The notes beneath the pieces were generated by a model, which made no database searches, was not told where the DNA came from, and was given only the letters and a program-made list of their open reading frames with translations. Positions 8,134 to 16,044 of a stretch of DNA of 64,000 nt are shown piece by piece; the stretch's first letter is position 1; each line of letters opens with the position of its first letter. This DNA comes from an uncultured Collinsella sp. (GTDB lineage Bacteria; Actinomycetota; Coriobacteriia; Coriobacteriales; Coriobacteriaceae). Both the position numbers and the translations under genes were made by a program. Where the stretch lies: the NCBI GenBank assembly GCA_934621295.1, contig CAKTVB010000001.1, positions 496,001-560,000 of the forward strand, in the 5' to 3' direction.

Positions 8134-9009
8134 ATGAAGCGACTGATCAGTGCGGCAGACGTGAAGGCGGCGGCCAAGAACGGCGGCGTGCTTGCGATCG
8201 ATGACAACACCATCGTGACCCCGCAGGCCAAAGACGAGGCTGCCGAGCTGGGCGTCGAGCTGGTCTTTGGCGCCGCGCCCGCAGCGACGGAGCGCAAGTC
8301 GGCAGCGCCTGCGCCCGAGCACCATGAGGAGCACGAGGCGGCCATGAGTGCCGAGGAGATTGAGCGCCTTATTCGTGGTGCCCTTGACTCCGGCATTTGG
8401 AGCGAGCAGCAGATTGAGGGCCTTCTTGGACATACGGCTCCGCTGACCGTGAGCGTTGGCGTGTCCGGTCGTCATGTCCATCTATCCCAGGAGGACCTGG
8501 AGGCTCTGTTTGGAGCCGGCTACGAGCTCACTCCCATCAAGGAGCTCTCCCAGCCCGGGCAGTTTGCCGCCAAGGAGACGGTGACGCTTGTGGGTCCCAA
8601 GGGCGTTATCGAGCGCGTTCGCGTGCTTGGTCCCGTGCGCCCGTCCACTCAGGTTGAGGTGCTGCGCGGCGATACGTTCAAGCTGGGCGTTCCCGCTTGC
8701 GTGCGCATGAGCGGCAAGCTCGAGGGTACGCCGGGCGTAACACTCGCCGGCCTCCATGGCACCGTTGTCCTGTCCCAGGGCGTCATCGTTGCCGCGCGCC
8801 ACATTCATATGACGTGTGATGAGGCGGCCCAGCGCGGGCTTCATGACGGCCAGGTCGTGTCGATCGCCTTTGGCGGCGAGCGCGGCGGACGTCTTGACAA
8901 CGTGGTCGTGCGCGCCAACAACACGAGCGCCCTCGATTGTCATATCGACACCGAAGAGGCAAATGCCTTCGGTATTAAAAACGGTTCTGTTGTAGAGATC
9001 ATCAAGTAG
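8134..9009 (+). CDS. pduL: PduL-type phosphate acyltransferase
   Basis: 291 residues. PduL interconverts acetyl-CoA and acetyl-phosphate and recycles CoA in the BMC lumen. Two conserved zinc-binding histidine pairs are visible, SGRHVHLS near residues 110-117 and AARHIHMT at 220-227. Before the two beta-barrel domains is a ~95-residue N-terminal region (ISAADVKAAAKNG..., TPQAKDEAAELGVELVFG, then an acidic His/Glu linker), longer than in Salmonella PduL and typical of fusions in GRE-type loci; it may serve in encapsulation. AAAGGAGG precedes ATG. It follows the vertex protein by 14 nt. Confidence 0.93.
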   Translation: MKRLISAADVKAAAKNGGVLAIDDNTIVTPQAKDEAAELGVELVFGAAPAATERKSAAPAPEHHEEHEAAMSAEEIERLIRGALDSGIWSEQQIEGLLGHTAPLTVSVGVSGRHVHLSQEDLEALFGAGYELTPIKELSQPGQFAAKETVTLVGPKGVIERVRVLGPVRPSTQVEVLRGDTFKLGVPACVRMSGKLEGTPGVTLAGLHGTVVLSQGVIVAARHIHMTCDEAAQRGLHDGQVVSIAFGGERGGRLDNVVVRANNTSALDCHIDTEEANAFGIKNGSVVEIIK

Positions 9010-9036
9010 ATCCCTACGAAATAGGAGGTAACAAAA

Positions 9037-9324
<288 letters not shown>

Positions 9325-9331
9325 GTAAGCC

Positions 9332-10045
<714 letters not shown>

Positions 10046-10251
10046 TCGCGCCCGCAAAAGGCTTAAGTCCTTGGCTGGGGTCGTCATCGCGTGTCGGCGG
10101 CCCCAACCGGATACCCGGCGCTTTCCCGCCGGCTCCCCTCGCCGCGAATGCCTGCGCGCCTGTCGCTATAAGCGTCTGGGCGGGCACGCCGGCTATTTAC
10201 GGCTTCCCAAACCTACTCGCGGGCGAGCGCCCGCACCTTTAAGGAGGAACC
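10046..10251 (+). other. 206-bp spacer with a GC stem-loop before BMC-H copy 3
   Basis: No gene is recognisable between copy 2 and copy 3. A perfect 6-bp stem (GCGGGC/GCCCGC, 10219-10224 and 10229-10234, 4-nt loop) sits 8 nt before the AAGGAGGAA site of copy 3. There is no U-tract, so it is more likely an RNA-processing or stability element than a terminator. The rest shows nothing I can name. Confidence 0.4.
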
Positions 10252-10539
<288 letters not shown>

Positions 10540-10586
10540 TCGCGCCCGCACGAGCCGTTCTAACCGATTGATTCGAAAGGAGTCTC

Positions 10587-12224
10587 ATGCAGGACTACGA
10601 TTTCGATCTTCAGAGCATCCAGGCGGTTCGCGACCTCGCCCGCAAGGGTAAGATCGCCTCGAACCAGCTTGCTCATTACGATGAGGAGCAGATTGACCGC
10701 ATCCTCCGCAACATGGTGAGGGTTGCCGAGGAAAATGCTCAGGTGCTCGCCAGCATGGCCGTCGAGGAGACGGGCTTTGGCAAGGTTTGTGACAAGGTGT
10801 ACAAGAATCACATCGCCAGCGCCCTGCTCTACGAAGAGATCCGCGATAAAAAGACCATCGGCGTTATCGATGCCGACGAGAAGAACCAGGTCATCTCCAT
10901 CGCCGAGCCGGTTGGCCTGCTGATGGGCATCGTCCCCTCCACCAACCCCACCTCCACGGTCATCTACAAGGCGATGATCGCCCTCAAGGCTCGCAACGCC
11001 ATCGTTTTCTCACCGCACCCCGCTGCCGCCAAGTGCACGGGCATGGCCATCCAGCTCATGAACCAGGCTGCCGTCGAGGCGGGCGCCCCCGAGAACGTCA
11101 TCCAGGGCATCACGCTTTCCTCCATGGCCGCTACCAACGAGCTCATGCATGCTCCCGAAGTCGCCATGATCATCGCTACCGGTGGCCCCGGCATGGTCAA
11201 GGCCGCTTATAGCTCCGGCAAGCCCGCGCTGGGCGTGGGCGCCGGCAACTCGCCCGCCTACATCGAGCGCAGCGCCAACGTGCACGACGCCGTCCGCCGC
11301 ATCCTTGCCTCCAAGACGTTCGACTACGGCACCATCTGCGCTTCCGAGCAGAGCATCATCTGCGAGACCTGCAACCGCGACGCCGTGATCGCCGAGTTCC
11401 GTGCCCAGGGCGGCTACTTCATGACCGAGGAGGAGTGCAAGAAGGTTTGCGCCCTGCTCTTCCGCAACGGCCACTCCATGAGTCCGAAGTTCGTGGGTCA
11501 CAGCCCGCAGGCAATCGCGCAGGCCGCCGGCATCACGATTCCCGAGGGCACTCGTGTGCTCATTGGCGAGCAGCACGGCGTGGGTGATGCCTGGCCGCTG
11601 TCCTACGAGAAGCTCACCACCGTTCTTGGCTTCTATACCGTTTCCAACTGGGAAGAGGCCTGCGAGCTCTCTATCGAGCTGCTGCAAAACGGCATCGGTC
11701 ACACCATGAGCATCCACACCACCGATAAGGACATGGTGCGCAAGTTCTCCATTAAGCCGGCCTCCCGCATCCTGGTGAACACCGGCGGCTCCCAGGGCGG
11801 CACGGGCGTTATCACTGGCCTCGATGTCGCACTCACGCTGGGTTGCGGCACCTGGGGCGGCAGCTCTGTTTCCGAGAACGTGGGTCCGCAGCACCTCATC
11901 AACGTGAAGCGCGTGGTCAACGGCTTGATCGAGCCCGACGAGGTCGTGGCTCACGACGAGCTGTTTGCCAAGTGGCACCCCGATCTGGCTGCTCATCACA
12001 CCGAGGCCGCGGCTCCTGCTGCCGGTTGCTGCGATGCCGTGTCCGCTACGGGCTGCTGCGACTCGAAGCCCAACCCGGTTTCCGGCATTAGCTACTCGGT
12101 GGGCTGCAACTGCACCGACGTGTCTCCCGACGCGCTTGCGGGCGCCAAGCCCAACGACGTCATCGACGCCGACGAGCTCCAGAAGATGATTCACGAGCTC
12201 ACGAATGCCTTCAAGGGCATCTAA
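10587..12224 (+). CDS. CoA-acylating aldehyde dehydrogenase with Cys-rich C-terminal tail
   Basis: 545 residues. Converts acetaldehyde made by CutC to acetyl-CoA; the orthologue in choline loci is called CutF. Catalytic Cys251 is in FDYGTICASEQS, with nucleotide-binding GVGAGNSPAYIE and ILVNTGGSQGGTG conserved. After the catalytic domain (about residue 465) comes a tail with cysteines 481, 482, 490, 491, 507 and 509 (two CCD motifs and CNC), then a terminal amphipathic helix (ELQKMIHELTNAFKGI) that looks like an encapsulation peptide. The six-cysteine tail is unusual and could bind metal or respond to thiol redox state. GAAAGGAG precedes ATG. Confidence 0.93.
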   Translation: MQDYDFDLQSIQAVRDLARKGKIASNQLAHYDEEQIDRILRNMVRVAEENAQVLASMAVEETGFGKVCDKVYKNHIASALLYEEIRDKKTIGVIDADEKNQVISIAEPVGLLMGIVPSTNPTSTVIYKAMIALKARNAIVFSPHPAAAKCTGMAIQLMNQAAVEAGAPENVIQGITLSSMAATNELMHAPEVAMIIATGGPGMVKAAYSSGKPALGVGAGNSPAYIERSANVHDAVRRILASKTFDYGTICASEQSIICETCNRDAVIAEFRAQGGYFMTEEECKKVCALLFRNGHSMSPKFVGHSPQAIAQAAGITIPEGTRVLIGEQHGVGDAWPLSYEKLTTVLGFYTVSNWEEACELSIELLQNGIGHTMSIHTTDKDMVRKFSIKPASRILVNTGGSQGGTGVITGLDVALTLGCGTWGGSSVSENVGPQHLINVKRVVNGLIEPDEVVAHDELFAKWHPDLAAHHTEAAAPAAGCCDAVSATGCCDSKPNPVSGISYSVGCNCTDVSPDALAGAKPNDVIDADELQKMIHELTNAFKGI

Positions 12225-12263
12225 TTTCTCTTGTAGCCAAGTGCGCGGAAGCAGGGTGAAGTT

Positions 12264-13196
12264 GTGACAGGTCTTGAGCTTTCTCGTTCGTATTGCGAGT
12301 TCTATGCTCCCTCCCTGTTCGAAGGGCTGCCGAGCGACGTCCGTTACCGCGCCGCGCTGGGCCTCGTTGGAGAGGGGTCGGAATGCCTGGGCTTCGACGA
12401 CGAGATTTCGCGCGACCACGACTTCGGTCCCGGCTTCTGCGTGTGGCTTCCTTCCGATATGTACGAGGCGCAGGCGTCGGAGCTTCAGCGCCGCTACGAC
12501 CTTTTGCCTGTGAGTTTCAAGGGCTTCACGCGCCAGCAGACGCAGATAGCGGGCAAGCGTGTGGGCATCTTTGAGACGCAGGCGTTCTATCGCCTCTACA
12601 CCGGTCTTTCTCGTGCGCCACAGTGCGCAAAGGAGTGGCTCGCCATTCCCGAGCAGCTTCTCGCTCAGGTTACCTCCGGCGAGGTTTTTGCCGATCCGAG
12701 TGGCGAGTTCTCCGCTTTGCGCGTGGTGTACCAGGGATTTTATCCCGACGAGGTTATGCGTAAGAAGTTTGCTGCCCACTGTGCCTCCATGGCGCAGGCA
12801 GGGCAGTACAACTTGCCGCGCTGCCTTGTGCGTAAGGATGTCGTCGCCGCCCAGGCGGCACGCGACGAGTTCTTGGCGAGCACCATGGCAGCGTTTCATC
12901 TGCTGGCACGTACGTACATGCCGTACTACAAGTGGGCCTATCGTTCGCTTGCCGAGCGTGCGTGCGCTCCTGTGCCGGTGGTCGAGGCTGTGCACTCTAT
13001 CGCCGCGGCGCCGGTGGAGCAGGTGGATCAAAACGATGTCGAGGCGCTTTGCCAGGCAGTCGCCGCGGCGGGCCGCTTGGTCGGTTGGACGTCGTGCGAC
13101 AGCGACTTTTTGCTCGATGTGGCCTCAGACATCCAGGGTTCGTTGAGAGATCCGTATCTTGCCGCCTGCCCGCTTGCGGCCGGCGGATATCGATAG
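12264..13196 (+). CDS. DUF4037 protein, nucleotidyltransferase-like fold
   Basis: 310 residues. The segment GEGSECLGFDDEISRDHDFG (about residues 37-54) has the Gly-Ser...Asp-x-Asp pattern of the nucleotidyltransferase superfamily; DHDFGPG is characteristic of DUF4037. The remainder is helical, including a FYPDEVMRKK motif. Substrate is unknown. It starts at GTG after GCAGGGTGAAG, 39 nt after the aldehyde dehydrogenase, and is followed by a DUF4125 gene, a pairing also seen elsewhere. Position inside the choline locus may be functional or incidental. Confidence 0.75.
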   Translation: MTGLELSRSYCEFYAPSLFEGLPSDVRYRAALGLVGEGSECLGFDDEISRDHDFGPGFCVWLPSDMYEAQASELQRRYDLLPVSFKGFTRQQTQIAGKRVGIFETQAFYRLYTGLSRAPQCAKEWLAIPEQLLAQVTSGEVFADPSGEFSALRVVYQGFYPDEVMRKKFAAHCASMAQAGQYNLPRCLVRKDVVAAQAARDEFLASTMAAFHLLARTYMPYYKWAYRSLAERACAPVPVVEAVHSIAAAPVEQVDQNDVEALCQAVAAAGRLVGWTSCDSDFLLDVASDIQGSLRDPYLAACPLAAGGYR

Positions 13197-13207
13197 GGGG
13201 GTTGGCA

Positions 13208-13891
13208 TTGGGAGACTGCAGGACGTCGTGCTCCGCGCTTCGGCAGGGCATGCCGGCGTTTTTCAATATGCCGGCGGTCGAGGAGCTGCTTGAGGGTAAG
13301 GGCCTTGCTCGGGCGGAAATTTCCGCATTGCGCGAGCTCGTACAGCTTGAATGGGTGCACTTCGATACCGTTCAGGGCATGAGCGGGCGCGCTGCCTGCC
13401 AAGATGATGCAGTGGGGTTCTTTATCCACCGCGTTGCCCAGTACCTGAGTTTTCCTCGCGAGTCCATCATTGCCGTGCGTGATGACGTGGTGGCTGCCGA
13501 TGCGGCAGGCCGCAATGTGATTCGCGAGAAATACGCGCGCATGATGGAGGCGACCGATCCTGCGGCATTTGCGCGCGATTGGTCGGGGCGCCTGGAGGCT
13601 CCTTCGCCGGTCAAGCGCTGTGTGCTCGACGAGATTGAGGACACGTTGCGCCGCATGCTCGACATCGCCGAGAGCGAACTTCCCGCGACGGCGCAGCATG
13701 TGAGGGGATCGATAACGCGGCCAAAACTCATCTCTTCGATTGGTTATTATGTCTGTGAGATCCAGTGCTATTCGCTGTCTACGCTCAGGTGCCTGCGCGA
13801 CGGGCTGCTGCGCCAGTTGGGCGATCATGTGAATCCTGTTTTGGATACCTATGTGAATGCCGTACTCATTCAACGTGTTCTGGAGGCGTAA
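13208..13891 (+). CDS. DUF4125 protein
   Basis: About 227 residues. The core LVQLEWVHFDTVQGMSGRAACQDD is diagnostic of DUF4125, a helical family without known function that commonly adjoins or is fused to DUF4037. I chose TTG at 13208 because ATAGGGGGG ends 7 nt before it; an ATG at 13250 is an alternative, and the open frame further upstream overlaps the DUF4037 gene and does not resemble this family. The stop is 2 nt before the next ATG. Confidence 0.72.
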   Translation: MGDCRTSCSALRQGMPAFFNMPAVEELLEGKGLARAEISALRELVQLEWVHFDTVQGMSGRAACQDDAVGFFIHRVAQYLSFPRESIIAVRDDVVAADAAGRNVIREKYARMMEATDPAAFARDWSGRLEAPSPVKRCVLDEIEDTLRRMLDIAESELPATAQHVRGSITRPKLISSIGYYVCEIQCYSLSTLRCLRDGLLRQLGDHVNPVLDTYVNAVLIQRVLEA

Positions 13892-13893
13892 CG

Positions 13894-14754
13894 ATGGCTC
13901 ATGTGAACGACGACGAGCTGCACAACGGTCAGCTTTTGGGTATCGGCGAGGCAAGCCAGCTGTGCGGCATCACGTCTCGCACGCTGCGCCATTACGACAA
14001 GCTCAATCTGCTCCAGCCCGATCGCATAGGGGATAATAAATATCGTTATTATTCGCTCGAGACGATTCTGCGCATCCCCATCATCAACTATCTCAAGATG
14101 ATGGGCTTTTCGCTCGACGAGGTTTCCGAGCTGTTCGAGACCAAGAGTTTCGACAAGATCAAGGAGATGTTCGGCGCCCATGCCGATGCGTGTACGCGCG
14201 AGATGACGCGCCTCGAGGAGTGCCGCCATACCATTCAGGATTGGATGGGGCTTATCGACGAGGCCAATTTCGTCCTTTCGGTCAAACCCAAGGACGTGAG
14301 CCTTAAGTACTTCTCTGCCCAGGAGTTCTTGGCCATGCCCTATCACTTCTGGGGTAACTACGCCGATGCGATCATCAACCTCGATTTCACCTCCTTTGTC
14401 GAGGAGCACGACAACGTGATCACCGGTCCGGTGATCTTGCATCACAGCAATTTCGATGCGTGCTGCGAGCCCGAGCATGCTCAAGAGCAGTCCGAGGTCA
14501 CGGTCGTTCAGCATGCGCTGCGTCCCATCGCCGAGGAGAATCGTATGACGGTGGAGAGCGGCATGTATCTTTCCACGTACCATACGGGTCCGTTCGAGAA
14601 TATCGGCGAGGCCCATCGTCGCGTGCGCGATTATGCGCGCGCAAACGGTTTCAAGCCGGCCGACGGCGTGTTCGAGCGCTTCGTGACCGACTACTGGACT
14701 ACCTACAACCAAGATCTTTTTGTCGCCGAGGTGCTCTTGCCCGTTAAGCGCTAA
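13894..14754 (+). CDS. MerR-family regulator with GyrI-like effector-binding domain
   Basis: 286 residues. The N-terminal MerR helix-turn-helix is clear (LLGIGEASQLCGITSRTLRHYDKLNLL, then NKYRYYS), followed by a coiled-coil dimerisation helix and a C-terminal domain resembling the GyrI/BmrR ligand-binding fold (SGMYLSTYHTGPFENIG..., VAEVLLPVK). Such proteins activate transcription from promoters with long spacers when they bind a small molecule. TGGAGG within the end of the upstream gene serves as ribosome binding site. Its place between the aldehyde and alcohol dehydrogenase genes suggests local control, but no operator is identified. Confidence 0.87.
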   Translation: MAHVNDDELHNGQLLGIGEASQLCGITSRTLRHYDKLNLLQPDRIGDNKYRYYSLETILRIPIINYLKMMGFSLDEVSELFETKSFDKIKEMFGAHADACTREMTRLEECRHTIQDWMGLIDEANFVLSVKPKDVSLKYFSAQEFLAMPYHFWGNYADAIINLDFTSFVEEHDNVITGPVILHHSNFDACCEPEHAQEQSEVTVVQHALRPIAEENRMTVESGMYLSTYHTGPFENIGEAHRRVRDYARANGFKPADGVFERFVTDYWTTYNQDLFVAEVLLPVKR

Positions 14755-14794
14755 CGCCGCGACGACTTTCTCGTAACAATCGAAAGGGGCTCTC

Positions 14795-15892
14795 ATGCAG
14801 GGCTTTAAGCTCACGACTGAATTGTTTTTCGGGTCGCAGGCCATCAATCATCTTGAGGGCCTAACCTATCGCAACGTGCTGATCATCACCGACGGCTTTT
14901 TGGAGTCCTCGGGCATGGTCGCTAAGATGGCTCAGCATCTGCCTGCGGGCGCGCGCTATCAGACCTATTCCGACGTCAAGCCCGACCCGAGCCAGGAGCT
15001 CGTCGACGCGGGCGTCGCTGTGGTCGAGCGCGTCAAGCCGGATATGGTCATCGCCTTTGGCGGCGGCTCGTGCATCGATGCTACCAAGGCTATTTTGTAC
15101 TTCGCCCACGAGCATGGAATGGACAAGCCGTATTTCATGGCCATTCCCACTACGGCGGGCACAGGCTCGGAGGTCACCAACTTTGCCGTCATCACGCGCG
15201 GTGAGAACAAGGTCGTGCTGATTGATGACTTCCTGGCCCCCGACGGCGCCCTGCTCGAGGCCAACTTCACCAAGACCGTACCGGCAAAGATCACGGCCGA
15301 TACCGGTCTTGACGTGTTGACACATGCTATCGAGGCCTATGTCTCCAACGCTGCCACGCCGTTCACCGATGCACTTGCCGTGAAGGCTGCCTCCATCGTC
15401 TTCGAGGACCTGCCGGTGGTTTTTCGCGACGGTCTGGCCATGCGCAGCCGTACGCGCATGATTGAGGCGTCCTGCTCTGCGGGTATCGCCTTCACCAACG
15501 CCGGTCTGGGCATCAACCATTCGCTGGCGCACGCCCTGGGCGGACGCTTCCACGTGGCCCATGGCCGCTTGAATGCCATCCTGCTGCCCTATGTGATGCG
15601 CTTCCATATGAGCGAGCCCAAGTATCGCGAGCCGTATGACCGTTTGGCTCATGATTTGGGCATGGCGGATGCCGATGCGCTGCTGGCTCGCGTGATTGAG
15701 CTGCGCGAGTGCCTGGGCGTCGAGAACGCTTTGTCCGACCTGCCGCAGTTTGAGCCCGCGGCATTCGAAGCCGAGCTTTCCGCCATCGCCGAGGCGGCCC
15801 AGCACGACCGTTGCACGCCGTCCAACCCGCGTCCCATGTCCAAGCAGGACCTGGTCAACATCGCCCGCGACGCCTACTGCGGCCGCCGCTAA
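14795..15892 (+). CDS. Iron-containing (type III) alcohol dehydrogenase
   Basis: 365 residues. Reduces acetaldehyde to ethanol and regenerates NAD+ for the aldehyde dehydrogenase; the equivalent in choline loci is called CutO, in eut loci EutG. The NAD loop GGGSCIDATKA, the PTTAGTGSEVT segment and the metal-binding region DVLTHAIEAYVS...NHSLAHALGGRFHVAHG with its spaced Asp and His residues are all present. GAAAGGGGC precedes ATG. It is the last gene of the + strand run and is followed by a strong hairpin. Confidence 0.93.
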   Translation: MQGFKLTTELFFGSQAINHLEGLTYRNVLIITDGFLESSGMVAKMAQHLPAGARYQTYSDVKPDPSQELVDAGVAVVERVKPDMVIAFGGGSCIDATKAILYFAHEHGMDKPYFMAIPTTAGTGSEVTNFAVITRGENKVVLIDDFLAPDGALLEANFTKTVPAKITADTGLDVLTHAIEAYVSNAATPFTDALAVKAASIVFEDLPVVFRDGLAMRSRTRMIEASCSAGIAFTNAGLGINHSLAHALGGRFHVAHGRLNAILLPYVMRFHMSEPKYREPYDRLAHDLGMADADALLARVIELRECLGVENALSDLPQFEPAAFEAELSAIAEAAQHDRCTPSNPRPMSKQDLVNIARDAYCGRR

Positions 15893-15897
15893 ACAAG

Positions 15898-15929
15898 AGG
15901 GGTGCCATCCTTTCTCGGATGGCACCCCT
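15898..15929 (+). terminator. Hairpin terminator between convergent genes
   Basis: A perfect 13-bp stem (AGGGGTGCCATCC / GGATGGCACCCCT) with a 6-nt loop lies 6 nt after the alcohol dehydrogenase stop. There is no good U-tract on the + strand; on the - strand it is followed by CTTGTTTAG. It probably ends the choline operon and may work from both sides. Confidence 0.7.
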
Positions 15930-15930
15930 A

Positions 15931-16024
15931 TGTGACAAAAAGTCGACAGGTTTATTTTGTCACATATTCACTATTCCTACACATGTATGGATGCCATATG
16001 AAAATGTGACAGATTAAACCTGTC
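15931..16024. repeat. Overlapping TGTGACA inverted repeats
   Basis: TGTGACAAAA (15931-15940) is the exact reverse complement of TTTTGTCACA (15955-15964). A longer 21-nt arm (15945-15965, starting GACAGGTTTA) pairs with 16004-16024 (ending TTAAACCTGTC) with two mismatches. Two mutually exclusive folds result. The block fills the gap between the convergent alcohol dehydrogenase and helicase genes. Confidence 0.75.
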
Positions 16025-16044
16025 GTTTTGCTGTTACATTGGGG

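Noticed and set aside
15931..15964. A CRP/FNR operator (TGTGA...TCACA)
   Set aside because: The two halves are 14 nt apart rather than 6, and the site lies between two converging gene ends, where no promoter is expected.
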